DNA of 64,000 nucleotides from Chromatiaceae bacterium (GCA_024235395.1 JACKMK010000003.1:992001-1056000), one strand, 5' to 3'. Counted from the stretch's first letter, positions 42,910 to 51,939 are shown. The notes: generated by a model from the letters alone, not told the origin. Translations and numbers: made by a program.

Positions 42910-43278
42910 GTTTCTTACTCCGATTTTCGACGGTGAAAAAGAATGGACGGGCGATCCGGCACGCCAAGACGCCTCTCAACCGGACCCGGTACCACCGGTA
43001 GCCGCATTCAGCGCACGCCGAACAGTAATCGCTGGGTCGCGGTGTCGGCAAGGGTCTCCAAAGTAGCTCCCCGGGGTACCGGCGATCGCAGCGCACGGCT
43101 GTCGTCATCCTGGTTCGGCCGATAGTGCGGTGGACTTGAGCGCGGTGCTGGGTGCCGTGCGCATATTTGTGACACGCCGCACGGCCGCGGCACGCGCCGG
43201 TGCGGCACGCCGCTTCGCCGGCAGGCGCCCGGCGGATGCTATGATCCGTTCGTTGTCTGGAAGCAGTTGTAGGAAGTC
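42910..43278. other. 369-base divergent intergenic region
   Basis: Between the lipoprotein gene and the Cache-PAS gene. It contains an extended -10 promoter for the latter at 43237-43245. I see no gene in it. Confidence 0.45.
43237..43245 (+). promoter_or_regulatory. extended -10 promoter element
   Basis: TGCTATGAT, an extended -10 (TGn followed by TATGAT, 5 of 6 consensus), 33 bases before the Cache-PAS start codon. No clear -35 is needed for this class. Confidence is moderate because it rests on one short motif. Confidence 0.5.
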
Positions 43279-44805
43279 GTGATGCAGAAAACCGAAGGGG
43301 CCGCAAACAGGCGCGCTGTGCGTTTTCCCGTCTACGAGTTCCTTATCCTGTTTCTGCCGATCGCCGCTTTGGTGCTTTTGGTCGGTTTTGCCTTCATTTC
43401 GCTGCGCATGGATGCCCACGTCGAGACACTGCTCGACCTGGACGGTACACGCCTTCACCATATCGGCGGCTTCATCGGCGCGGAAGTCGCCAACTCGCTC
43501 GACCACCTGCGGTCTCTGGCCACCGAATCCGCGACGACCGATGCGTTGGACAGGCCCAATCCACGCAATCTGCAGGCACTCGAGCATTCGTTTCTTGCGC
43601 TCGCGCGTCGCAACCCGCATTACCACCAGGTGCGCTGGCTGGACCAGCACGGCAGCGAGCGATTGCGTATCGAGCGCGATGATGACGAACCCTATGCGGT
43701 CGCCGCCGCCGATCTGCAGGACAAGTCCGATCGCTACTATGTGACGGCGGCCAACAGGCTGTTGGCGGGGGAGATGTACGTCTCGCGCATCGACCTGAAT
43801 GTCGAACGCGGTAGCGTAGAACTGCCGCCGCGGCCGACGCTGCGCGTTGCAGCGGGCCTGTACGACAGCGAAAAGCGGCCGCAAGGCGTGCTCGTGATCA
43901 ATATTGCGATGCAGTATCTGTTCAACGCGGTACAGCACCTGCGCCAGGAAAGCAGCGAAGCGGACTACCTCCTGGTCAATCGCGAAGGGATGCTGCTGAA
44001 TGGCGATCTGCCGGCGATCAGTGGTGCCGCCAGTGGGGGCGAACAGCCGCTGAGTTTCGCGGCGAGCTTTCCCGAGGTGTGGGAGGAGATGATGCGCCGC
44101 CGCTCCGGCAGCCTGGAGTCGTGGAGCGGGCTGTGGACCTGGCAGACCCTGGCGCCGGTGGATGCATTCCGTCAGCTTACGCGTTCCACCGAGGTGCAGA
44201 CCGGGACCGCTGACCGGCTGATCTCCGACGACTTCTCATTGACCCTGGTGGCGCACCGACCGGTGGATACGCTGATGGAGATGCGCCGCGAAATCCGGAT
44301 ACCGATCTCGCTGGCGGTGCTGGTCGGCCTGGCGGTGTACGGGACCTCGCTGTTCCTCTATCTCAGCGGCCATGTGCGGGAGCGCCGCGCCGAATTGAAT
44401 GCGGCCTACGCGATGGCACGTGCCTCGCAGTTGGAGCGCCTGAAGGAACTGGAGGAGCGCTTTCATGCGCTGGTGGACGCGAGCAGCATCGGCCAGCTGG
44501 TGGTGGACGCCGAGGGCACCATCGAACTGTGCAACCGTGCCGCGGAAGCCATTTTGGAATACAGTCGAGGTGAACTGATCGGCAAATCGGTCGAGGTGCT
44601 GTTACCGGACGAGCTTGAACAGGCGCACGTTCGGCACCGACGCGATTTTCTGAGCGCACCCGAGGCGCGCAAGATGGGTGACGGTCGCGAACTGGTGGCC
44701 GTGACGAAGAGCGGAAAGCGGCTGGCGGTGGAAGTCGGCCTGAATCCCTACCTCGACAAGGGCCGTCAGCTGGTATTGGCGAGCATCATCGAGCGACCAC
44801 GGTAG
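43279..44805 (+). CDS. Cache-domain sensor with C-terminal PAS domain and no output domain
   Basis: 508 residues. A first membrane helix at about 20-45 (FLILFLPIAALVLLVGFAFISL), a periplasmic region to about 335 with Cache-like elements (HYHQVRWLDQHGSERLRIERDDDEPYAV, DRYYVTAANRLLAGEMYVSRIDLNVE, PTLRVAAGLYDSEKRPQGVLVINIAM), a second helix near 340-362 and a coiled stretch (RRAELNAAYAMARASQLERLKELEERF). The PAS domain is at about 390-505 (FHALVDASSIGQLVVDAEGTIELCNRAAEAILEYSRGELIGKSVEVLLPDELEQAHV). The chain ends there; there is no kinase, GGDEF or methyl-accepting domain. It might act through a partner protein. Confidence 0.88.
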   Translation: MMQKTEGAANRRAVRFPVYEFLILFLPIAALVLLVGFAFISLRMDAHVETLLDLDGTRLHHIGGFIGAEVANSLDHLRSLATESATTDALDRPNPRNLQALEHSFLALARRNPHYHQVRWLDQHGSERLRIERDDDEPYAVAAADLQDKSDRYYVTAANRLLAGEMYVSRIDLNVERGSVELPPRPTLRVAAGLYDSEKRPQGVLVINIAMQYLFNAVQHLRQESSEADYLLVNREGMLLNGDLPAISGAASGGEQPLSFAASFPEVWEEMMRRRSGSLESWSGLWTWQTLAPVDAFRQLTRSTEVQTGTADRLISDDFSLTLVAHRPVDTLMEMRREIRIPISLAVLVGLAVYGTSLFLYLSGHVRERRAELNAAYAMARASQLERLKELEERFHALVDASSIGQLVVDAEGTIELCNRAAEAILEYSRGELIGKSVEVLLPDELEQAHVRHRRDFLSAPEARKMGDGRELVAVTKSGKRLAVEVGLNPYLDKGRQLVLASIIERPR

Positions 44806-44913
44806 CCCGCGGGTTCGCGCCGGCGCCGGCCGGGGTGCACGCGATGCAAGGAACCCTGCCTCTACCGTCGGTTCAGGTGAGGTGGGCCGCAAGCCGGATG
44901 GAGGTAGGCAACT

Positions 44914-45120
44914 GTGAACGAAGATCTGCCACCCGATGAAAAGTTCAGGGACATCGCCCGTCGGTTCGATTTTGCGCGCAATGGTCGGCACAAGAAGATC
45001 GAACTGGCGGCCTACTACAAGGCCGAGAAGCGGGGTTTTGCCCCGGGCCGCGAACTCGACGACTGGCTAGAGGCAGAGCGCGAAGTGGACGCGGCGTCGG
45101 TACCCTTTCCGTCGTACTGA
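44914..45120 (+). CDS. DUF2934-type small protein
   Basis: 68 residues from the GTG at 44914, which has GGAGGT 9 bases upstream. Contains IELAAYYKAEKRGFAPGRELDDWLEAEREV, matching the short DUF2934 pattern (AYxLAExRGFxxGxxxxDWLxAE). Function unknown; cytoplasmic and very charged. It converges on mtfA after about 70 bases. Confidence 0.8.
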   Translation: MNEDLPPDEKFRDIARRFDFARNGRHKKIELAAYYKAEKRGFAPGRELDDWLEAEREVDAASVPFPSY

Positions 45121-45189
45121 ACATTGCGGGCCGCCGGTTGCGGCTGCGGCGCCTGCCGGCGCCCTGCCCGTGGCGTCGGCACGCGCTTT

Positions 45190-45972
45190 TCAACGCGCCA
45201 GGCGGGCGGCGGGGTCCTGTCGATAAAACTGCCGCAGTTGCTCGTAGACGGCTGGGAACTCGTCCAGCAGCGACCATGGGGCGGTGAAGAAATACTCGCT
45301 GGCGACCGCGAAGAACTCGGCTGGATCGGTTTCGCCATAAGGGTCGATCGTGGGCGTCTCATGGCGCGCGAGTCGATGCCTGAGCGCCGCATAGGCGGTG
45401 GTCCAGGCCCGTGTCCACGTGGGTCTGCTCATCTCGGCGTGCAACGGCGGCATGCCGTTCGCGCTGCCGTTCAGCATATCCAGCTTGTGCGCGAATTCGT
45501 GAATGATCACGTTCGAAGTCGTGTCGGTGTCGTACCGGTCCTGTTCGATATCCGACCACGCCAGAATCACCGGGCCGCGTTCCCAGGCCTCGCCGCTGAG
45601 GATCTGTTCGGACTCGCTGACGACGCCGGCATCGTCCTCGAATGACCGAGGTACGCGAAAGCTGCCCGGGTAGACGATCACCTCGTACCAACCATCAAAG
45701 TACTCGGTCCCGAGATTGAGGATCGGCAGGCAGGCCTGCGCCGCAATCTGGATGCGCATCGCCGGGGAGAGTTCCAGACCCTGCACGCCGTTCAGGGTCT
45801 TGTGCTGCAGGAACCAGGTGACCCGCACACGCAATCTCGCGCGTTCGACAGCGGACAGGCCGCGCAGACAGGTGAGGCCGTCGACCGCGGCATGCCATGT
45901 GGCGAAGGGGATACGGCGGTCTGCCCCGGTGCGGTGCCGCCACCATCGTGTCAGCCAGTGCGGTCGTTGCAT
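45190..45972 (-). CDS. mtfA: zinc peptidase MtfA-like
   Basis: 260 residues. The zinc site is H158-E159-F-A-H162 in IIHEFAHKLDMLNG, followed about 55 residues on by EFFAVASEYFF (the glutamate ligand). An upstream region with RLRVRVTWFLQHKTLNGVQGLELSPAMRIQIAAQACLPIL is the MtfA N-terminal signature. In E. coli MtfA is an aminopeptidase-like protein that sequesters the Mlc repressor and so affects glucose PTS expression. No ptsG or Mlc homologue lies in this window. Confidence 0.93.
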   Translation of the reverse strand: MQRPHWLTRWWRHRTGADRRIPFATWHAAVDGLTCLRGLSAVERARLRVRVTWFLQHKTLNGVQGLELSPAMRIQIAAQACLPILNLGTEYFDGWYEVIVYPGSFRVPRSFEDDAGVVSESEQILSGEAWERGPVILAWSDIEQDRYDTDTTSNVIIHEFAHKLDMLNGSANGMPPLHAEMSRPTWTRAWTTAYAALRHRLARHETPTIDPYGETDPAEFFAVASEYFFTAPWSLLDEFPAVYEQLRQFYRQDPAARLAR

Positions 45973-45982
45973 GGCGGATGGC

Positions 45983-46525
45983 TCAGGGGATGATGAAGAC
46001 AGGGTCGGCGCCCTGCCATGCGAGGCGCTGTTTCAGTGCCTCGGGATCATCGTTGCCGCAATGGATCAGCAGCAGTGTCTTGCCATCCATGATCGCCTGG
46101 TGCAGATGGTCCAGCGTCTCCTCGGGAATGCCCAGTCGCTGCAAGGCGATACCCAATCGGGTCGCAAGCGCGGAACCGGCCATCATTCCGGCACCGATCG
46201 CCGCTCCGGTGAGCGCGTTGACGATGGGTCCAGCCACCAGCAGCGCACCGATGCCGGGAACGACCATCAACCCGCTCGCGCCGGCGAGCAGACCGATCAG
46301 GGAACCCCATAGCGCGCCGTGCTCGCTCCACACCCGGATGCGTTCCGCCTCGTCGCCGTAACTGATGCCGAGGAAGTCGTCGCCGTGTCCGCCGGCGCGA
46401 TGCAGCAAGGACACGCGGTCCATCGGAAAATCCCGTTCGATCAGCTGCTCGACCACCTGTGTGGCCCGCTCCGGGGCGGCGAACACCGCGGCGATCAGTG
46501 GTTCACTACGAGTCAGCACGTTCAT
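45983..46525 (-). CDS. hypothetical stress-type membrane protein (YflT/17M-like)
   Basis: 180 residues. The N-terminal part resembles the heat-induced stress protein YflT/general stress protein 17M domain (VFAAPERATQVVEQLIERDFPMDRVSLLHRAG). The middle is glycine-rich and hydrophobic (ALWGSLIGLLAGASGLMVVPGIGALLVAGPIVNALTGAAIGAGMMAGSALATRLG), the C-terminus is a ferredoxin-like half (TLLLIHCGNDDPEALKQRLAWQGADPVFI). The function is not known. Encoded 10 bases upstream of mtfA, so co-transcription is likely. Confidence 0.7.
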   Translation of the reverse strand: MNVLTRSEPLIAAVFAAPERATQVVEQLIERDFPMDRVSLLHRAGGHGDDFLGISYGDEAERIRVWSEHGALWGSLIGLLAGASGLMVVPGIGALLVAGPIVNALTGAAIGAGMMAGSALATRLGIALQRLGIPEETLDHLHQAIMDGKTLLLIHCGNDDPEALKQRLAWQGADPVFIIP

Positions 46526-46564
46526 CCTGGGGGTACTGCATGGGGCATCGAAGCGTCGGCCGGC

Positions 46565-47644
46565 CTAGGCGCTCCGCATCGGATAGTCGGTATAACCCAC
46601 GGGGCCCGGTGTATAAAAGGTGTCCATGTCCGGGGCATTCTCCTGCGCACCCGCCCGCCAACGCGCGACCAGATCGGGATTGGCGATGAATGCGCGTCCG
46701 ATCGCGATCAGGTCGGCTCGACCGGTCTCCAGGTCGTGCTCTGCACGGGTTACGTCGTAGCCGCCGGACAGGATGAGTGTGCGCCGGAAACGTTCGCGAA
46801 ACGTCGATTTGATGGAATCCGGCACCGGTGGTGCGCCCATCGCCGAGTGGTCGACCAGGTGTACATACGCGATGTCGGTCTCGTTGAGTCGTTCCGCCAG
46901 ATAGGTGTAGTCGGCGGCCATCTCGTCGTAGATCGGCATATCGTTGAAGTTTCCGAACGGCGACAGGCGGATGCCGACCCGATCGCCACCGGTTGCACCG
47001 ACGACTGCGTCGACCACATCGAGGACGAAGCGGGCGCGGCGCTCGATCGGACCACCGTAAGCGTCGTCGCGCCGGTTTGTATTCGGACGCAGGAACTGCT
47101 CCAGCAGGTATCCGTTCGCACCGTGGATCTCGATGCCGTCAAGCCCCGCGGCGATGGCATTGTGAGCGGCCGTCGCAAACTCTTCGATCGCCTGTTCGAT
47201 GTCGTCCGACGACATGGCGCTCGGCGCCGGGTGCGGCTGCAAGCCTTCGTCGTCGGTATACATGGTGCCGGGGGCGGCGATTGCGGAAGGGGCGAGCATG
47301 CGCGCGCCGGCCGGCAGATTCAGCGGGTGCGCGATGCGCCCGCAGTGCATCAACTGCATGAAGATCTTGCCGCCGGCCTGGTGCACGGCGTCGGCGATGC
47401 CCCGCCAGCCGTCGATCTGTTGCGTGGCAAAGACCCCGGGAATGCGCGCATAACCGAGGCCATTCGGTGAGGGCGAGGTGCCTTCCGTGATGATCAGACC
47501 CGCCGTGCTGCGTTGCGCGTAGTACTCGGCCATCAACTCGTTGGGCACGTTGCCGGTCGCCCGACAGCGTGTCATCGGCGCCATCACCATGTGGTTGTTC
47601 AGCGTGAGTCGACCGAGTGTCGCCTGTTCGAAAAGTGTTCGCAT
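46565..47644 (-). CDS. old yellow enzyme-family alkene reductase (NemA-like)
   Basis: 359 residues from the ATG at 47644 (AAAGGA upstream). An FMN-binding TIM barrel of the OYE family: LFEQATLGRLTLNNHMVMAPMTRCRATGNVPNEL, GLIITEGTSPSPNGLGYARIPGVF, HGANGYLLEQFLRPNTNRRDDAYGGPIERRARF and TRAEHDLETGRADLIAIGRAFIANPDLVARW. The active-site tyrosine/His pair lies in LMHCGRIAHPLN and HGANGYL. Reduces activated C=C bonds or nitro groups with NAD(P)H. Its start overlaps the long 3' extension of the glycosyl hydrolase frame upstream. Confidence 0.95.
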   Translation of the reverse strand: MRTLFEQATLGRLTLNNHMVMAPMTRCRATGNVPNELMAEYYAQRSTAGLIITEGTSPSPNGLGYARIPGVFATQQIDGWRGIADAVHQAGGKIFMQLMHCGRIAHPLNLPAGARMLAPSAIAAPGTMYTDDEGLQPHPAPSAMSSDDIEQAIEEFATAAHNAIAAGLDGIEIHGANGYLLEQFLRPNTNRRDDAYGGPIERRARFVLDVVDAVVGATGGDRVGIRLSPFGNFNDMPIYDEMAADYTYLAERLNETDIAYVHLVDHSAMGAPPVPDSIKSTFRERFRRTLILSGGYDVTRAEHDLETGRADLIAIGRAFIANPDLVARWRAGAQENAPDMDTFYTPGPVGYTDYPMRSA

Positions 47645-49455
47645 CGGGATCCTTTCCAGCGTCGCGTTGGGCGCCATCGCCGGCAGCGGTCACCCGGACC
47701 GCCCGCAATGGTTCCTCGCAACATCATAACCAGCGGCGGCGCAGGAAATAAATCGGCATGTCGACGGCGAGCGCCCGTGGCCCTAGAAACTTGACTGGTA
47801 CTGACCGGATCGAACTCGGCCAATCCGCGCTTTCCCTCATTCATCAACCTGCTGATTTCTTTCGATCGTCTGTTCAGTATGTGAAAAGCAAGGCATAACT
47901 TCAGGCTGAACGGTGTGGTCGAAATGCTTAGGAGTTCGCTCTCGGCAAGAACCCCGTCGTCTAGTGCGCCGGAAACAGTGGCTGCGACGAATAGTACATG
48001 CTGACCTCGTTGGTCGCGATTAGTCCATCGCCAAGTTCGATAGTTCGGTATCAAGGCTGAGAACGGCGCTGTAAGGGGAAAAGACCGTAGCAAGGGCGTC
48101 AGCGTCGACAGATCCGTTATTGTCCCAAGACTGGTGCCGCTCGCGGTAATGGACTCCACCGCGCCGTTTGGCTTCAGTATTCCAACATAGATGTCACTCA
48201 TCCCAGATATGCCTGGATTAGTCATCCCGATAGATACTGAGAGCACCTCGCCTACGCCAAAGGCAGATTGGTTGGTTAATGCGTAGGCGCTAGGCTTTGA
48301 GGAGCCGCCAAACCATTCGGTGACGACTTGTTGCGCTGGGTGATTTTGTGGCGTCTGATCATGAGATGTGTAGCGATCCAGAATCGGTTCTATTGTCCAT
48401 TGCCACCAGATGACGCCAAGCATCCAGCTCTCGTTTTCGGCAGTCCAAACCCGCATGAACGCCTCATAGCAGTCGGCTTGCTCTTGCGCATCTATCACGT
48501 CGGTTTCTTTCGCTTGCCAATCGGCGGGATCTATGTTGTTTCCGTCAACGCCACGGTATGAAATCTCACTGAAGACGACTGGCTTCTGAGTGCGTCTGTG
48601 AAGGTCTTTCACAATTGAAACCAGGTCGTAGTGTCCGTTGATGCCACGCCAAGCTTGCACCAACTCTTCCACCGAGGGATTGCGCTTGCGGGTTAGCGGC
48701 TCGTAGAGCGAAAGGCCTATGTGATCCAGCCGAGAAACGACGGGTATCGAAAAAGCCTCGCCGTCTGGGGCGCCTCGCGCGTTGAGTACGGCGTTCCATG
48801 CCAAGTCTCCTGTATAAACGTCTCTGACCGAATCAACGGTGTTATCCCACTGTGCTCTATAGGCTGCATTTGCCATCGATTGCAGTTCATTGGCGATGTA
48901 GAACAACGTCACGCCATGCTTTTCTGCAAGTGATGCAAGACGCGTGAGGTGGTCACGGTAGGAAGCAAACCACAACGCAGGATTGGACGGGTTAATCGCT
49001 CCGCTCCAAGAACCATCTTCGGGGATTACAGTGAACTTGTATGCAACCCGAAACCCTTTCGACCGCAGTAGGTCAAAGAGTTGCGCGAGGTGTTCATCCG
49101 TTTCAGTAGCGCTTTGGCTTGCATAAATTGCGTTGCTAGTCGCGCCGGACTGAAAGTAAGGAGTGGTCACCATGACGGTATTGCTTCCCGTGTTGACCAG
49201 CTGATCTATGGACATTGGGTAACCGGCGGCGTTGGGCAGCCGGTCTTTGCCATACATATTGATATTGAAGCCTTGGATCTCAAATGCGCCTGCGTTCGCC
49301 AACGCGGCTTGCAGAATGCAGGTCGCAGCTATTGCATTCACGATCCCGCGGCATTTGATGGACTTTCCGCCTTTCGTTCGCCTATTTCTCCGCCAGTGCA
49401 TGTCTGCAACTGTGGTATGGAGCCAAAGCATCGTGGATCGAAGGTCGATTGCCAT
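47599..49455 (-). CDS. exported glycosyl hydrolase (GH113/clan-A-like), odd 3' tail
   Basis: Up to 618 residues. Signal-like region about 33-56 (CRGIVNAIAATCILQAALANAGA). The TIM-barrel domain starts QGFNINMYGKDRLPNAAGYPMSIDQLVNTGSNTVMVTTPYFQ and holds both clan-A glutamates: NELQSMANAAY (acid/base) and VVFSEISYRGVDG (nucleophile). A beta domain follows to about 545. The last 100 residues run through a GC change at about 47.8 kb and into the nemA frame, with no coding pattern: probably the true end is earlier or the 3' end was replaced. Composition is clearly less GC-rich than neighbours. csrA lies 43 bases upstream on the same strand. Confidence 0.75.
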   Translation of the reverse strand: MAIDLRSTMLWLHTTVADMHWRRNRRTKGGKSIKCRGIVNAIAATCILQAALANAGAFEIQGFNINMYGKDRLPNAAGYPMSIDQLVNTGSNTVMVTTPYFQSGATSNAIYASQSATETDEHLAQLFDLLRSKGFRVAYKFTVIPEDGSWSGAINPSNPALWFASYRDHLTRLASLAEKHGVTLFYIANELQSMANAAYRAQWDNTVDSVRDVYTGDLAWNAVLNARGAPDGEAFSIPVVSRLDHIGLSLYEPLTRKRNPSVEELVQAWRGINGHYDLVSIVKDLHRRTQKPVVFSEISYRGVDGNNIDPADWQAKETDVIDAQEQADCYEAFMRVWTAENESWMLGVIWWQWTIEPILDRYTSHDQTPQNHPAQQVVTEWFGGSSKPSAYALTNQSAFGVGEVLSVSIGMTNPGISGMSDIYVGILKPNGAVESITASGTSLGTITDLSTLTPLLRSFPLTAPFSALIPNYRTWRWTNRDQRGQHVLFVAATVSGALDDGVLAESELLSISTTPFSLKLCLAFHILNRRSKEISRLMNEGKRGLAEFDPVSTSQVSRATGARRRHADLFPAPPLVMMLRGTIAGGPGDRCRRWRPTRRWKGSRCEHFSNRRHSVDSR

Positions 49456-49498
49456 TGATGGGCCTCAGTTGGGATTGACTCGGGCAGATCTGTTTACC

Positions 49499-49678
49499 TT
49501 AGTCGGAAGTATGGGCGACCCCAGCTATCTCTTCGCGTAAGATTTTTACCGAGCTAGGGGCTTCAATGCCGACAGCGGTATCGGTGCTGCTCTTGTATTC
49601 CACCAGAGTGACCCGGATCGGGCCGTCTGAGGTTTCGAGAATGATCGATTCGCCTTCCCGGCGGGTGAGTATCAACAT
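49499..49678 (-). CDS. csrA: carbon storage regulator CsrA homologue
   Basis: 59 residues. MLILTRREGESIILETSDGPIRVTLVEYKSSTDTAVGIEAPSSVKILREEI is the CsrA fold with the RNA-binding N-terminal LTRR and the C-terminal VxILREE pattern. GGAGG lies 7 bases before the ATG. Core residues match CsrA in general, but several positions (TLVEYKSST) differ from the chromosomal type, so this is likely an extra, accessory copy. It may bind GGA motifs in the mRNA of the glycosyl hydrolase gene 43 bases downstream. Confidence 0.9.
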   Translation of the reverse strand: MLILTRREGESIILETSDGPIRVTLVEYKSSTDTAVGIEAPSSVKILREEIAGVAHTSD

Positions 49679-50221
49679 GGTGCAGCCTCCGTGCTGACGT
49701 GGTGGGAGTGGCCAAGGAACCAAGTCACCCAGCATGCGCAAAGCCAAGGCGTTTCCGGCTGCATGCCTTCCCATCCGGCAGTCTTCCTGCGGGGTTCCGC
49801 GGCGGCAACGCCTTGCTCAATTTGGTTCCACAATTATGGGTCGCGGTTTGTGCAGTTCGTTCTTTTTCACGTTCAACGCGACAGGCATCTCAACTCACGA
49901 GGATGAGTTTCTGAAACGGCGGACTTTACTTAACCTTGATCAATATTGGGTGACAATTTTTTTTACAGTTTTGTCCGGTCCCCAAAATCACAAACCAATA
50001 ATCAGTAACTTAATTACTGGTATCAAGTTTGCTTCCTCGGGAAAGTGGTTTGTCCGGCGTGTTTGATGTTCGGAGCAGTTTTTCAGATCGCAGCGCAAAT
50101 CTCCGTTCGATCATTCCAACTCAGACAGTCCCACCATCGGGCGCATCTGTGCACTGGAGGGGAGCGAGCGGACGAACCATTGGCAATAACAATCGGCAAA
50201 AACAAAGGGAATCGATAAACG
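49679..50221. other. 543-base AT-rich intergenic region
   Basis: Divergent region between csrA (minus) and the PEP-CTERM gene (plus). AT-rich, with several A and T runs (TTTTTTTT near 49958). Contains the sigma-54 promoter at 50018-50033. Small frames on the plus strand end within it and look non-coding. Room between 49800 and 50000 could hold enhancer sites for a sigma-54 activator. Confidence 0.5.
50018..50033 (+). promoter_or_regulatory. sigma-54 (RpoN) promoter upstream of PEP-CTERM gene
   Basis: TGGTATCAAGTTTGCT: GG at 50019-50020 and GC at 50031-50032 are exactly 12 bases apart (TGG-N10-GC form), and TTTGCT matches the -12 box TTGCW. Known consensus TGGCACN5TTGCW. It lies about 190 bases before the PEP-CTERM start codon. 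Confidence 0.68.
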
Positions 50222-51814
50222 ATGAAGATGTACCTGGCAGTTGCGCTTGCTACTACAAGCGCTATCGCTCAAGCAGTCCCGCTCACCGTCAACATCTCTG
50301 GAACCGTCTCAAGTATCGGAGGGCAGGCTTACAATCAGGTCGATGAGTTCGCCATTGGAGACCACTTCGCCTATCAGCTAAATCTAGACGATAGCTTGCT
50401 CGGGCCAGCAACCGGAGGTGCGGCGCGAAATCTCAATTTGGTTTCGGATTTTCGGGCTCGAATTGGTGGATATCGCATCGAGGGAGATGGCGCAGACGTA
50501 TTCCTGCGGAACGACGGATCAACTGGTGTATTCCAAGATCCTTATGACCAGCTAAGCATCGACCACCTGTCCGCCCCGGTTTATGCTGGCGGTTTCGGTA
50601 TTCCAAATCGCACGGACTTTACTTTTACCGATGGACCCATAGCCGGGGAAGCTATCAATTCGCTGAGTCTTCTTATTCAACACCCAGATGTTGATTTCGT
50701 TCAGGCCGGTCAAAATTTGACGCAGATTTTTCAGTCAGTAGCGTCGAGTTCCACTGATCTGAAAGTCCCGGTGGCCGCAAATCCGAGGGTTCCGACATTT
50801 GAAGTAAACGCGTTATTCATGAACGAAGGATTTGGGGAGGTTCCTGTTAGCGTCGAGATTGCCATCAATTCGCTTTCCGTTAATCCTACGCTTGCTGCGC
50901 AACCTCTGGCTTTCGGCACAGCAACAGCTGCGATTGTTAAAGAAACTCGATTCGGAAATGCCACGGATGCATTTGATACTTCGACTGACGGAAGCGGCGG
51001 AGTCGATTCGCGAGCGTTTGCGTTTAGCACCAATGCCGGTCAAGCCTCGGCACGAGGAAACATTACTGACGCTGTCATTGAGGACTCCAAGCTTAAGTCG
51101 CCTGGATTGGAGGTTGGAGCATTCGCGAGCGGTGCTGGCGATTCTGGGCAAGCGCTTTCTCGGGCTATTGCATTCCGTAGTTTCGAATACGCCGGCGAAG
51201 ATCCATTGCGAATCAACGTCAACTCTACGCTTGATGGCAGATTCAGAGATGCACCCTTTGGCTTACCGAGTGGTCAACGTTCGGCCAGTGGCGGCATTTA
51301 TGTCTTCGATGCCGTTGCGTTTGCCGATGCAATCAACTGGTTAGGCGGTGATTTGGAAGACATCTTTTTCCCTCTCGCGGGGAAAAACACTGACAATGTC
51401 GATCCGCTGAAGCTCGATGACTTGTCAATTGCAAGTCTGCTGGGCATCAATCCGTTGGCGGCGCTGTCGTTTAACGAGCTGGCGACAGCAGACGAGATCA
51501 TGAGGGACTTGGTTCTTTCGCTGAACGTTGCTAGTGGGCAAGAGTTTACGATTCTTTACGATCTATCCGCGACTTCTCTGGTCTCATGCTTTGTCAGCGA
51601 GTGTGGCGCTGGGTCGACGAACTTTTTTAACTCACTGTCTTCAGCGGCAGATTTTTTTACTGATGAGCAAGGTAACGTCGTCACTTCGATTGTGCCGCTA
51701 GCGCTGGTAGATGACGGGCAGGCTGTTCCACTTCCTGCCACGTGGCTCTTGCTTGTTGGGGGACTGCTTGTCACCGGAATGCGCAAGTGGTCGTCTGACC
51801 GTCTCGCTGCGTAG
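50222..51814 (+). CDS. PEP-CTERM-type exported protein
   Basis: 530 residues. Signal peptide about 1-18 (ATTSAIAQA). The C-terminus is a PEP-CTERM-like sorting signal: AVPLPATWLLLVGGLLVTGMRKW, with a short P-x-P motif, one membrane helix and basic residues. In between is a long hydrophilic, beta-rich, Ser/Ala/Asp-rich domain with FGTATAAIVKETRFGNATDAFDTSTDGSGG and no catalytic motif I recognise. In PEP-CTERM systems an exosortase cleaves the tail and the protein joins an exopolysaccharide matrix; no exosortase is in this window. Less GC-rich than core genes. A terminator follows at 51940. Confidence 0.85.
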   Translation: MKMYLAVALATTSAIAQAVPLTVNISGTVSSIGGQAYNQVDEFAIGDHFAYQLNLDDSLLGPATGGAARNLNLVSDFRARIGGYRIEGDGADVFLRNDGSTGVFQDPYDQLSIDHLSAPVYAGGFGIPNRTDFTFTDGPIAGEAINSLSLLIQHPDVDFVQAGQNLTQIFQSVASSSTDLKVPVAANPRVPTFEVNALFMNEGFGEVPVSVEIAINSLSVNPTLAAQPLAFGTATAAIVKETRFGNATDAFDTSTDGSGGVDSRAFAFSTNAGQASARGNITDAVIEDSKLKSPGLEVGAFASGAGDSGQALSRAIAFRSFEYAGEDPLRINVNSTLDGRFRDAPFGLPSGQRSASGGIYVFDAVAFADAINWLGGDLEDIFFPLAGKNTDNVDPLKLDDLSIASLLGINPLAALSFNELATADEIMRDLVLSLNVASGQEFTILYDLSATSLVSCFVSECGAGSTNFFNSLSSAADFFTDEQGNVVTSIVPLALVDDGQAVPLPATWLLLVGGLLVTGMRKWSSDRLAA

Positions 51815-51939
51815 TATGTCCACGGCGAGCCGGCCTCACCGAGGTCGGTTTCGCCAAAACTCGCAGCTCGACGGAGCGGGAGTCTAAGGATGCGTTTGGC
51901 GCGTGACACTGCCCCCCGCTTTCGGAAGTCCTGACGCTC

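Noticed and set aside
47500..48000. Direct repeat of the tRNA-Arg 3' end marking the far island boundary
   Set aside because: I searched by eye for the acceptor/TpsiC sequence here and found none, so the island end remains unproven.
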